DNA of 64,000 nucleotides from Micropterix aruncella. Taxonomy: Eukaryota; Arthropoda; Insecta; Lepidoptera; Micropterigidae. Positions 10,605-21,054 of the stretch are shown here, one piece after another. The translations under genes were made by a program, and so were the position numbers. The stretch spans positions 17,976,334 to 18,040,333 of the forward strand of contig OX155961.1 in NCBI GenBank assembly GCA_944548615.1. Direction: 5' to 3'. Numbering within the stretch: position 1 is the stretch's first letter; every line of letters begins with the position of its first letter. The notes beneath the pieces were generated by a model. The model had not been told where the DNA came from. It worked only from the letters and a program-made list of their open reading frames with translations, and made no database searches.

Positions 10605-11128
10605 CACGTACTACAGTCAAACTGTCCTACTTATTTGTATAATCTCTTCTCTCCGCTTTCATCCCATGGTCTTCCATTGCGCTCTCAGGAAAATCTATTA
10701 CTGGATCTACCTCTGCATTCATCTCCTTTCATGTCTAGGTCTTTCGCAGTGCAGGCGGCCCGACTCTGGAATTCCGTGCCTTTACCGATAGGACAACTTG
10801 AAAACCGGAGCGGGTTTAAAAAATCGTTAAACAGACATTTACTCAACTCATGAATACCCCCTTCCCCTCCCGTCTCCTTTGCTTGTCCTTATATTCCACT
10901 CCTCCCTTCAATATCGAGTTGGCATACTTTACTAATCACTGTTTTATATTTTATCCTATGATGACTATTATGTAAGTGTATTGATTTATTACTTGTGAAT
11001 CAATTTGCCCACATAAAGCTTCAGTCCCAATAACCCTGGCGGTATGGCCGTAAGATATTGCCACTTGGCAATAGGCCCACCACATTGTACTCTTATGTGT
11101 GTGCAATAAAGCTTTTCAAACAAACTAT
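10605..11128 (+). pseudogene. LINE 3' fragment (CR1/Jockey-type C terminus)
   Basis: The plus strand encodes SSHGLPLRSQENLLLDLPLH and FAVQAARLWNSVPLPIGQLE, ending RSGFKKSLNRHLLNS and a stop at 10853. This is the typical C-terminal tail of insect LINE reverse transcriptase ORFs. A roughly 270-base 3' UTR follows (CCTGGCGGTATGGCCGTAAG) with an AATAAA signal near 11104 and a short CAAACAAAC tail. The RT core is missing. It lies inside the chondroitin synthase intron and has no apparent host function. Confidence 0.8.
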
Positions 11129-11744
11129 TAATTTTTTTAATCGGTTCTCTCCAAGACTTCTGATAGGCGGAGGGACCTTATTATAAAAACAGACACTTTG
11201 GTGAAAGAAACTATTATACACCTTGCCAAGCCGGTGTCAATTAAGGTATAGGTCACATTTATTTCTGGTTTTGTGTTGATAGAAATCACTATTCGCTGGG
11301 ACCTTCGATATATGTTTACGAGCGAACATATTTCGTCAATACATTCGGATGGTTCATTGATATTTTTTTAGTTGAAGGTTAGTGAATTGCGCCGTATTTG
11401 CGACTATCGTGAATATCAACCTAACTATGTATCATTTAAATTATACTAAAGTTACAGTAATTGATACATTTGTCATTTATTTCAATTAGTTCATTTTGAG
11501 TTTATCTCATCTGACCTGGTCAATCAGACCATACATCATGGTCGATAAAATATTGATAAGCAAACTAGGGTTAATACAGTTATATTTGCTGGTTATTTGG
11601 CGAGTTTGACCTTCTGGTAAAAGCGTAATTGTGATAGATAAGGAGTTGCATGCAGCAATTCCTTTATGGCTGTCGGTGGCAACCGACGTCTAATTTATCA
11701 GCGGCGGGGGCATCATTGGCGTAATCAGCATGGATGGTGAAAAT
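11129..11744. other. Intron sequence, no gene recognised
   Basis: No domain or repeat boundary could be supported. Confidence 0.5.
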
Positions 11745-11965
11745 AAAACAAGCGTTGAAATTCTCCACGATAGCGCCCAAACTCTTAATCCGATTGAGCT
11801 GAAATTTGGTATGCAGGTACCATTTGGTCATGGCAAGAGTTGAGATGTTTGTGGTTAAAATCGGTCCACCAAGGGGTAGCACTAATAATTTATCAATCTC
11901 TAAATATTGGACTTAAAGATTCGAAATTCGGTATTTCGGCCCAAATCACATTGTGGAATTTTGTT
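11745..11965 (+). repeat. Dispersed repeat, counterpart inverted at 32745-32975
   Basis: The blocks CTCCACGATAGCGCCCAAAC, CAAATTTCAGCTCAATCGG-type sequence (reverse strand), ATCGGTCCACCA and TCTAAATATTGGACTTA occur here. The same blocks occur as reverse complements near 32.75-32.98 kb in the same relative order. No coding capacity was recognised. Confidence 0.6.
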
Positions 11966-12728
11966 GGAATATCTCATATACATGCTACACTAGTAATATT
12001 TAAATTCCGCCATGCATTTTAATTCAATATTAACGCCATCTGCTGGCGCTTCGTCCAAACCCACCCTTAGTTAAAAAACGAACTGCGCTGTCTGAGGTGT
12101 CGCAATGGAACCCGACTGGGTTCTTCCGGCGGTCGAGAGAGGCCGCTCATCGATTTTATTTATGAAATTAATATGAATTAATAATTAATATGATTTTATT
12201 CCAATGAAATCAGTCCTTGGCTACTTGCCGGGAAAGTCTTATGGCGATACAACCGATTTTTTATCCTTTTGAATACAGTAAGTGTTTTCCTGACAATTTG
12301 GATATAAACAAAGGAAGATAAAAAATATAATTAAAATCAACACCTCATTTGAACCTGGCTCTTACACGTATTATAATGGTCGATGTTTGGCGTAATATTG
12401 ACCTTTTGGATGTGATGGCTGTGATGTGACCAAGTCCCTTTACTGAGAACACTCGTTTGCTTGGTGTGCTGGTGGCAGGAATGCACATTAGAGCTCTTTC
12501 GCAGTTGAACAGCCAAGGATAGCTGTGTTCCTTCCCAATAACGGAGCAAGCTTCCGTAGAACAAATCCTTGGGATCAGATCCTCCAAAAAACTTCTACTT
12601 CTATTCAACTTCTACAGAATCAGCTAGTTGAATCAACTGAACACAGCCCTACAGAAAATATTCAGGTGATTCGACTGCCTAATTCTCTCATTCATCATAA
12701 TAAAACTATTAAAAAATACTTGATTTAC
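11966..12728. other. Intron sequence, no gene recognised
   Basis: The block GGCTACTTGCC(G/A)GGAAAGT at about 12219 recurs at about 45970, so part of this is repeat-derived. No gene is seen. Confidence 0.5.
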
Positions 12729-12886
12729 CTCTCTGATGACATCATCAAGACCCTCTTTGACGTAAACTTCAAGTTTTCTTTTCGGATTAGCGTTCGTGTG
12801 ACCATAAACAGCCTTGCTAATGAAGTCCCATTCGAGGATATCCTCAAGTTTCACTGGTTGGAAACGATTCAAGCTGGGCGTTACTC
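12729..12886 (-). CDS. CHSY1-like: Chondroitin sulfate synthase (CHSY-like), internal exon
   Basis: The exon contributes two bases of a split glycine codon and 52 residues. The acceptor is TTTTCCAG|GA (12887-12888) and the donor AGAGAG|GTAAAT (12727-12728). The encoded block VTPSLNRFQPVKLEDILEWD followed by a basic linker and GLDDVIRE matches the conserved stretch in CHSY proteins between the two glycosyltransferase domains. The outgoing phase is 0, as exon 8141-8342 needs. A hAT element begins 67 bases upstream of the acceptor, with the long pyrimidine run preserved. Confidence 0.94.
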
Positions 12887-12952
12887 CTGGAAAAAAAACA
12901 TTTAATAAACTTTTATTTTGTAAGCATTGTAATGTTGATTTCGGGGCAGAAC

Positions 12953-13753
12953 CAGGTGCGTAGCTACCGGCGTATCTGCCGTATCAATTACGGGGCCTCC
13001 GGGCCACGGGGGCCCCCAACGTGCGTAAGCAATTTTTTTTTAATTTCAGAAATGACAAAAGTCATAAAAAGCAATTTTTATTTTCCTGAGTAGTATGTTC
13101 GAAATATTACAAGCGGAGAAACTCCTGTCTTCTTCAAACGAAGAGATATTAAACGCTTCCGGAAAACTGTCGGCTTAATACAGTAAAGACATTTCAGTTA
13201 TTCTTTATGACCAATTATTATTAAAGGCTCTAAAAACATGCTTAAAATCTGACATTCAAAAAATTCAATTCATTAAGGAAGTCATTGAATTATTGCTGAT
13301 AAAATTCAATAGTCTTGCATCCATTTTTCCGGAGGTAATAACAGCATGCTTTTTATTCTTGACCCTTCCAGTTATAACTGCAACTGTTGAAAGGAGTTTT
13401 TCAAAATTTAAACTGATAAAAAATACCTAAGAACTTCGATGGGACATGACCGCCTGTCAGACCTGTCACTATTGTCCATAGAGGCAGGAACTTTAGAAAA
13501 ACTAAAGTCATCATCAGCTATAAATGATTTAATAAATCAGTTTGCCGAAAAAAAGGCAAGGAGAGTGTATATATAATTTGAATTGTTTGTAAAAATTTTG
13601 GAAAAAGTGACAGATAGATAATTATGATGAATAAATATTTCTTTTAATTTTATGCAAACATTTTTTTTTTCTTTTGTAAGAAATCTTTACCCTTCCTAAG
13701 GGCCCCCAAACAATTTTTTATACTGGGCCCCGCCAAGGCACGCTACGCCACTG
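12953..13753 (+). mobile_element. Deleted hAT element with 8 bp target duplication
   Basis: Exact octamer duplications GGCAGAAC at 12945-12952 and 13754-13761 bound an 801 bp element. The ends are related inverted termini (CAGGTGCGTAGCTACC on the left; CAGTGGCGTAGCGTGCC reading inward from the right). The interior encodes the hAT C-terminal dimerisation region: FLTLPVITATVERSFSKFKL then TSMGHDRLSDLSLLSIEAG and LINQFAEKKARRVYI. A one-base frameshift at about 13427 separates the two parts, and the catalytic region is deleted. It is therefore non-autonomous and inactive as a protein gene. It is ZMYM-type in motif; the subfamily is not fixed. Confidence 0.92.
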
Positions 13754-13849
13754 GGCAGAACATTTTTAAGTTTATGAAGTCTAAGACTATGGCGGCTGTT
13801 TAACATTATAGAATAATTAAAATTAAATTTTACTACATGAAGTTGGTGG

Positions 13850-14285
13850 TACCCGACGTTTTGGTGACCGTATTTATCGTGGACCACGGCATCCTTTGCC
13901 CGGCTTTCACCTGGTATCCGGTAGCCGAATGGTCGTTTCAAGAGCGGCTGCTATTTAGTAAACAACCGCCCCCACTCTATAGGAAACAATACTGTTTCCA
14001 GAATTCCCCAGCTGTTAGTCGGAATGCATAATCGATTGGCTGACGCCGCACGTTGCGAAAGCCGTCCAGGAGCGCCCGAAGGTTGGCTCCTAGGGGAAAC
14101 TGCCCTGCATACCAGAGTCCTACCCGGGCTCGCACGTCTGCGTGGAGGCCGCCGGATAGGTGTGGACCCATGAGTTTCGCCGACCCTAAATGCATGGGTC
14201 TCTGTGACCTAACTGCAACAGGGCCCATTAGCTCAAGTTCATCGTTTTGACCACTCTTCTGGCGATATGCAGGTGGTGCGAATAG
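13850..14285 (-). repeat. GC-rich repeat family GCR, copy A (partial)
   Basis: The GC content is far above the surroundings. Shared words with the other copies include GGACCACGGCATCCTTTGCC, CTCTATAGGAAACAATACTG, CCGTCCAGGAGCGCCC and GGGCCCATTAGCTC. The orientation is opposite to copies at 46545-47215 and 53647-54337, and parts are missing. Some frames in several copies encode a similar RVGLW..GQFPLG..L..L string, but no domain is recognised. Confidence 0.75.
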
Positions 14286-14294
14286 CATTGTCCA

Positions 14295-14600
14295 TCTATA
14301 ATTAATTTATTTGGCCATCTATAATAACAATGATAATGAATGTTTTTATAAAGGCTTAGTTGATTATAAAAACCCATTATTTAATCAATGATTGATAGCA
14401 TAATACAATTAAATTATTAGTGCCATCTATCGCATTTTTTAACCGACCTCAAAAAAAGGAGGAGGTTATCAATTCGGTTGTATCTTTTTTTAAATGTTTG
14501 TTACCTCATAACTCTGTCGTTTATGAACCGATTTGAAAAATTCTTTTTTTATTTGAAAGGATATACTTGGAGATTCGTCCTGTTTTTTTAATCAAAATCC
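14295..14600. repeat. M2 fragment followed by a common lepidopteran repeat
   Basis: Positions 14295-14440 carry M2 blocks (GATTATAAAAACCCATTA and TTAGTGCCATCTATCGCATT). From 14441, ACCGACCTCAAAAAAAGGAG then GGTTATCAATTCGGTTGTAT and TTTGTTACCTCATAACTCTG form a repeat I recognise from many lepidopteran genomes. Confidence 0.6.
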
Positions 14601-15254
14601 TGTTCTAAAGATGGAATCCATGACGAATTGAGGGAAATCCTCAAATATTATCATATGAAGTTGAAAATGTACATTTTGATTCAATTCCCATAATAATGCA
14701 TTTTTTTTATGGTAAGCATGACCTGATTATACACCCTGGGTTGGCTCCCGAAGAGGGGACTCCTTAACTGTCAACAGCACAGACACGAAATTTTGTATAT
14801 GCATTCAATTACGATGAAAATTAATGACTATTTTTTTCAAGACTTTTTTCGAGAAATCATCAAAATTTTTATTGGTTTTTATGAGCTAATATCTAAATAT
14901 TTTTCTACGTAAATAAGCAAAACGAAATATTACCTTTAATAGAGAATCTAATAAAGATCACGATAGCATTTACAATTTCTAAATAGGGTTCCGTATTTTT
15001 CCGTAAGACAAGTACAAGTTAGAAACGCCGAGTTTTTTTTCACTTTTTCGATTTTCTCATATTTATTCATAATTATCTAATTGTTTTACAAAATGAGATT
15101 TCAATATTCTATATACGAAATTTCAATGCGATCATTACACAGTTATTCTTTTTATGATTGCTATTGTAGTTCCATAGTTATAGTACTTTTTGTCGAGCGC
15201 GGCGATGAAATTATGTCGCTACACGAAGGGTTTAAAAAAAACGTAATTATTGTA
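14601..15254. other. Intron sequence, no gene recognised
   Basis: AT-rich. The sequence near 14720 (TGATTATACACCCTGGGTTG) may be a decayed repeat terminus. Nothing is coding. Confidence 0.5.
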
Positions 15255-15447
15255 TTATTATTTTATTTTGAGATATGATACCGTATATACGTGTTTAGAA
15301 CGACGTATTTATGGCTACTGAACATAAGAGAAGATTAATCAATGTTTGGAACTGTGAGTGCCATCTTGGAGTTGCGTTTCATAGTAAAGTCCTAGCTGCC
15401 AAAACTTAGTACGGCATTGAGCAATCTAATAACCTATATAATCAATG
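15255..15447. repeat. MITE-like repeat family M1, copy b
   Basis: It aligns block for block with 4355-4551 (GAAGATTAATCAATGTTTG, TAAAGTCCTAGCTGCCAAAA, GCACGGCATTGAGC-type block) and ends CCTATATAATCAATG at 15447. It lies 12 bases beyond the donor side of exon 15459-15639, so the intron begins almost immediately with this insertion. Confidence 0.72.
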
Positions 15448-15458
15448 CTTATACTCAC

Positions 15459-15639
15459 CGAGTATACTAGCATCACAAAGATAGCCGTCCTCGCCTTGCT
15501 TGATCGGAAACAGTGGAACTCCATCGAATATGCTGGCATCCATCAGCTGCTCAGGCGCCAATCCGAGAGCCTCGCCTGCAGCAACGATGTCCCGGTGAAG
15601 AGACAACGTCTGCTCTCGGATGTCCTGGGCTCGAAGGTT
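15459..15639 (-). CDS. CHSY1-like: Chondroitin sulfate synthase (CHSY-like), internal exon
   Basis: The exon encodes 60 residues plus the first base of a split glycine codon. The acceptor is CTTTCCAG|AACCTT (15640-15641) and the donor CTCG|GTGAGT (15457-15458). The encoded REQTLSLHRDIVAAGEALG block continues the conserved chain 'YSYFK-NLRAQDIREQTL' across the upstream intron, equivalent to the helical region with LHREI in CHSY proteins. An insect-type insertion (DGVPLFPIKQGEDGYLCDAS) precedes the join to the VTPSLNRFQP block. The downstream intron starts inside an M1 repeat after only 11 bases. Confidence 0.92.
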
Positions 15640-16400
15640 CTGGAAAGGCATGGAAGGAATTGACATAAGAAACTCGCTCAGTTTCTGTGCTCGCTACTGT
15701 ATCATCTATAGATATATTGATAATATAATAGCCCGCGTGCCACCATGACTGGTGATACTAACTTCGTTTAAGATATTAAATTCCCGATCTTTTCGGTTGG
15801 TCCTGGCATATCTCTTCAAATTGTTTGAAGTGTTTTCGTTGATTGGTGACGAATTTCATCACAGCAAAATCAGTTTTATCCATATTCGTTTTTCTCCATC
15901 CACTTCGCAAAGTTTTACATCAGCTTTGAATATATTTCACAGAGATATGGTTATACTACGTGGAATATTGATCAGACCCTGAGTTGAATGCATTCTGAAT
16001 TAGAAGTGGCTGTCGGCCGGATCAAGAAATGGCTTACTATTGTTTGATGGCCGATTGGCCTTATTATTTCATTGCGAAGACGACTGGGAGACTAATTTAT
16101 GATATTTTCTGTCTCGCTCAGGCAGGTCATGTATAAAGATGGCAAAGAGGATGGATTTGTTAAGCCAAACGGTTTTAGCATATTAAATAATATGGAAAGG
16201 TTAGTTATCTTGGCTTTTTTTTAACAAAATCTACGTGTTCATTATACATATGTGAGGAATGGCTTTTGACCAAACTGATACCATAGACAATACAGTACCG
16301 TGCGAATTATTTGGAACAAGCAATAAATTTAAACTTTTCTTTTGTTTCTGGCAACTATCTGTCACTCTTTTACTTCTGGCAAGGTTTTTTTTAAATCTTT
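15640..16400. other. Intron sequence, no gene recognised
   Basis: Some local similarity of one frame near 16005-16045 (AVGRIKKWL) to LINE reverse transcriptase is possible but too short to assign. Confidence 0.45.
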
Positions 16401-16519
16401 CAATCATTCGAGCACATGTGAAATGTCAAAGAAACGTTTTCTGGGTTATGTTAGTTCTCACTTATCCAGGCCGAAATCCCTTCGAAGCCAAGGTACCACC
16501 ACCAGCCATTTAGTCGGAA

Positions 16520-17330
16520 AGAGATTTCGATAATCTGCCGCATGAGGATCGGACATTGCTCCACCCCATCGCACCTCCACCGTATTAATGTTCTCGCGTC
16601 TCCGCAATGCGATTGTGGACATGGGGATTGCACGCTGGACCATCTATTCTTTAACTGTCCCATCCTCAATAATTATCCGAGTTTTATCACAGACCTTATA
16701 AAGTATAACATCCAACTCCCCCTATGTGTTCTCCACTTATTATCCCTTAACTCTCCCAAAATATATAAAGTAATATGTAAATTTATTTCCCTTAATAATA
16801 TTTCTGTATGGTGTAATAGCATATTTCATATCCTTTCCTTGTTTGTATCATCCCCAATAACCATGTGCTATTATAGTACCTACATTTCTCTCTGTAAAAG
16901 AAAAAATGCTTGTGTTCTGAAAATCATCTCCATATACGTTATTTCTCTGAGACCTTCACTTGCAGTTCATTAAAAACCTATAAACCAACTCTGTATCGAT
17001 GTAACCAAATCCAATCCAATTTTAGTAAATCGACCCAATGTGAAATGATCTAACCATTAACATTTTACCTGTAAAAGAAAAATTGCTTATGTCCTGAAAA
17101 TCATCTACAATCATCTCCCTTCTTTCTCTGGGCCCGTCACTTCCAGTTCATTAAAAACCTATAATTATAGGTACATATTATTATGCAACTACATATCGAA
17201 GTAACAACATTCAATCTAATTTTAGTAAATCGACCCACTGTGCAATGATCAAGCCCCTTAAATTCCAATTCTGTACAAGAAAACATGGTCAAGTCCTGAA
17301 AATCATCTCCATCTACGTTAACAAAAAATC
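16520..17330 (+). pseudogene. LINE ORF2 C terminus with CCHC motif and tandem 3' UTR
   Basis: The frame from about 16525 reads SIICRMRIGHCSTPSHLHRI and CDCGHGDCTLDHLFFNCPIL, the cysteine-histidine motif (C-C-H-C) found after the RNase H/RT region in insect LINEs. It ends at a stop at 16973. Downstream, the block GTAAAAGAAAAA(A/T)TGCTT(A/G)TG recurs at 16894, 17071 and, diverged, 17273, giving a tandem repeat of roughly 177-202 bases that spans the 3' UTR. The 5' portion of the ORF is missing or decayed. Confidence 0.78.
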
Positions 17331-17689
17331 TAATTTTGGCGATGCCCATACACGCTTATCATTACTGCCGGCAAAAGTAGGCCAGCCAATTTGTAGACGA
17401 AAAAGATCTTGACCTTGTAAAATGCCGTGTAATTCTAATGTCGTGTGTTTTTGTAATTTTTTTGCAAACAAGACAAAAGTGAAGCAAATTTAATCTGCTT
17501 TAAAATAGAAAAGAATAACTTTTTCTTCAGGACTTAAACTTTAGATCAGTGGTTTAACCTTTTCTTTGCACGTTTTTAGTAGAGTCGAGTCACTCCAGCG
17601 GGTTATTATTAAATACGGGCGAATTAAACGAAAATAAAAATCGACGATTTCCAAAAGTCGCAAAAACATGATATTCGTCTCGCCAAAAG
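17331..17689. other. Intron sequence, no gene recognised
   Basis: Nothing supportable was seen. Confidence 0.5.
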
Positions 17690-18445
17690 CTAATATATGG
17701 TACATTTTATTAGTAAACTATTAGTATCTATAAATACGATAGAAAACGAATTTACCGCGTGAAATTTGTAGCACCCGACGTTTAGGTGACGTTGCAATCG
17801 CCGTTGTCCAGGGTAGACTGAAGAGCTGTCAATCCGTTGTTTTGCGGGTAGGCCGCATACCGCTTCCGCCACTGCGTAGGTTATAACGGTGGTGGGGGCC
17901 GGGCTCGGAGCGCGGGAATTTTGAAAATCCGTCTTGCACACAACACTCACTGTATCCTGTTTTACGTCTTTGCGTTCGGCGTTCGGCGGCGGGAACATTT
18001 TAAGAAGAGGGTTCCACGTAGAAGAGAGTTTGTAACCGTCGTCTCTATTGAAGTTCGGGGTTCTTCTTATTTCAATGGCTTCCCAGATCATGCGAGGAAA
18101 GTAGAATTGTTCTTTGGATAGCACAATGGGATTTTGAAACTGGATCCAGTGGCTACTTCCGCTATCCAATATATGTTTGCAGATCGCCGATTTTTCTCGC
18201 TGAACGTTTTTAACAGCTTTGATGTGTTCTGTCAGTCGCGTGGTTATGGGCCGTTTCGTTTGTCCAACGTAGGCAGACCAACTTAGGTAGACCGGTATGC
18301 GACCTACCCGCAAAACAACGGATTGACAGCTCTTCAGTCTACCCTGGACAACGGCGGCTGCAACGTCAACGAAACGTCGGGTGCTACAAATTTCATGCGG
18401 TAAATTCGTTTTCTATCCTATTTATAATGTCAAACAACCGCGATA
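17690..18445 (-). pseudogene. Penelope-like element fragment between inverted terminal units
   Basis: The minus strand encodes AYVGQTKRPITTRLTEHI, the second half of a GIY-YIG endonuclease motif, followed by KSAICKHILDSGSSHWIQFQ and LSKEQFYFPRMIWEAIEIRR, as in Penelope-like retroelements. The coding piece (about 17840-18300) is framed by the terminal unit in inverted orientation: 17725-17820 (ACCGCGTGAAATTTGTAGC) and 18335-18445 (GCTACAAATTTCATGCGGT). The reverse transcriptase is absent. It gives the likely identity of the inverted units found alone elsewhere in the window. Confidence 0.85.
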
Positions 18446-18535
18446 GTCTTCGATTTTATATTAGTATCTATACCTGTATATTTGTAAAAAAAATGCCATA
18501 TTGAACGGCCTTACAGACACCGTTTTTGAGTATAC

Positions 18536-18695
<160 letters not shown>

Positions 18696-18798
18696 TGATA
18701 TCTCACTTAAATGTAATTCTTAGGAAATGAATTAAAAATGAATATAAAAATGTTCAACCTGTAAAAAAGAAAGATTTTTGCTGATGTATCAATTAGAG

Positions 18799-19156
18799 CA
18801 GTGGCTTTCAATCAGTGGGTCGCGACCTCCTGGGGGTCGCGAAAAGAGCCCTAAGGGTGGCAGGCTATCTCAAAAAAAAAATCTAATATGCCAATATTTA
18901 ATATTCAATTCTAACACATATTTATTGTGTTTTGCTATTGCTTTTACAAAACTTTATGTTGATCTAAGATGGAAACAGTTAGATGCAGCTTCGAAAATGA
19001 ATGTGGTTTTCACCGGTGTTTTTACAAAACTTTATTTATTCAGTGCTTTAGAACTAGAACTAGAACTAGAACTAACTTACAGTCCAAGGTCGCGTAAGGG
19101 TTCTACCTTTTTTGCCAAAAAGTGGATCGCGATCTAAGAAACATTGAAAGAGACTG
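18799..19156. mobile_element. Short hAT-type non-autonomous element
   Basis: The termini are CAGTGGCTTTCAAT on the left and, reading inward from the right, CAGTCTCTTTCAATG. The flanking octamers AATTAGAG (18791-18798) and ATTTAGAG (19157-19164) differ at one base, consistent with an aged 8 bp duplication. The interior includes GTGGGTCGCGACCTCCTGGG, common at hAT ends, and a CTAGAACTAGAACTAGAA repeat. No transposase is present. Confidence 0.8.
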
Positions 19157-20760
19157 ATTTAGAGAAAACGGCCATCAATTACTCTGTTCCTGATTTCAAC
19201 AGGAAATTTCGGTTTAACTGCATATAATTGAGAATGTTGTTAATTCGACTTAGTCAGCATTTCAGCATACCTAACCTCGATATTATTATATCACGAGATC
19301 TCAAGTTCATGGACGAAAATGGATCCTGAACAAGCGCAAGCGCATAACTGGTACAGAAATAGATTCTATCTAACTAATGTGACTGACGACGTGGATTAAT
19401 GGACAAAAATATTCCCTGAAAGGAAAAATAAAACAAATCTAATGACACACACGTGCGAGGGATAAACTGAAATCCTTCTGTTTTTGTTGGAAAAAAGCGC
19501 ATTATGCTGTCATTCACAGAGTTTGGCTTCTATTTAAAGAGAGTATTGGTTTTGGTTAATTTTTCAAGAAGCTGCGAGACAAAAAAGGCAGCGAAATCGC
19601 GTAATAGATCTCAAATAAATAACATTATCAACGAAGCTGTAAAAATAAAGCAAAGTCAATAAATCACACCACATGCAATTTAAAATGCTAAGCTATATCT
19701 CAATAACAGCATTTTTTATAATTTTATTTTATTACCGACCACATTAAAACACTGATAATAAAACTACATACATTTTTGCGATGACCTCAGTGGTTTGCGT
19801 CAAAATAAAAAGTCAATAAAACGTTTGTTTTTATCATTACTACTCTCAACGGATTCATGGAAAGAATATTATCACAGTTTAACTTATCGATTATAAATTC
19901 AGAGGTACGTAATTTTGGTTTTTACGAAATAGACGAGAATAAATGGGAAATCTTTATTTTTTATTTTTTCCACGAAGATTCCGCTTTTTACCTCTTTTAA
20001 GGAAATAATAAAGAATAATAATAATGAACTGTATACCTAATCCTATGTACCTAAATAAATAATAATAAAATAGCTAATTCTAATTCCATCGATATCAAAA
20101 TTATCATTAGCACGTAAGCTCTATAAGAGGAAAGTTGTTAGGTTTAAGTGTACGACTATTGACTTCGATATCTCATTATGAATCTTCAACATCTCATTAG
20201 TAAAAGAAAGACCTTTAGCATTTTTCAAAAAAACTAAAAATAAAACAAAGTAAATGTTTAGTATGTCACAATTTCCATAAAATGTATTTCTAATATAATA
20301 TATTATATTATGTAATATATTATATATAGTTGCATATTTCTGAAGCACTGAAAATAGTGGTCGATCATTAAATCGAAATAACAACAACCTTATAATAAAC
20401 TTAACAATAACCAGCATTTACACAAAAAAGTGTTTCTTTAATGCAAATGGCATCGAATTCTGTATTTATATTTCAATATCTATTTCTATACAACTTTTAA
20501 GTAAAGAAATATATTATGAATAAAAAATGTGTTAACTTATTCAAATTAGGTAGAAAAACGAATGCCTAATTTTATTTCTTGCATTTCTATGAAATCAGAT
20601 GCAACTTCACAGTTCTCTTATTACTTTTTGTAAATAAAATTAGTTGTTGCGAATAATGAAAAATTTGGCTTTTTTTTTTGCGAAATTGACTTTCTATCAG
20701 TGACTTTCTATTATTGTACGTAAAAATGTGAATATAATTTATTTATAAATAAGATTTTAA
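19157..20760. other. AT-rich intron sequence, no gene recognised
   Basis: No domain is seen. A local palindromic AT stretch (TAATATATTATATTATG) lies near 20296. Nothing else is supportable. Confidence 0.5.
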
Positions 20761-20764
20761 AAAA

Positions 20765-20965
20765 AACGATTTTACCGCGTGAAGTTTGTGACACACGACG
20801 TTTCGGCGATGTTGCAACCGCCGTTGTCCAGGTTATACTGGGCAGTATACCCTGGACAGCGGCGGTTGCAACATCGCCGAAACCTCGGGTTTTACAAACA
20901 TAACGAGGTAAATTCGTTTTTTTAAATCTTATTTATATTGTCAAACAATGGTGACAGTCTTCGAT
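20765..20965. repeat. Penelope-type terminal unit, head-to-head palindrome
   Basis: Two inverted copies of the terminal unit face each other around 20840: GTGAAGTTTGTGACACACGA with GTTTCGGCGATGTTGCAACC on the left, and GGTTGCAACATCGCCGAAAC on the right. The right flank continues with the family tail ATTGTCAAACAATGGTGACA. No coding sequence lies between the arms. Confidence 0.85.
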
Positions 20966-21054
20966 TTCATATAATGTAATAGAAATGTGTTTCTATAATC
21001 ATTTTTCGAAGCATACCCGCGATCCATGTACATACATACATATACCATTAAGTA

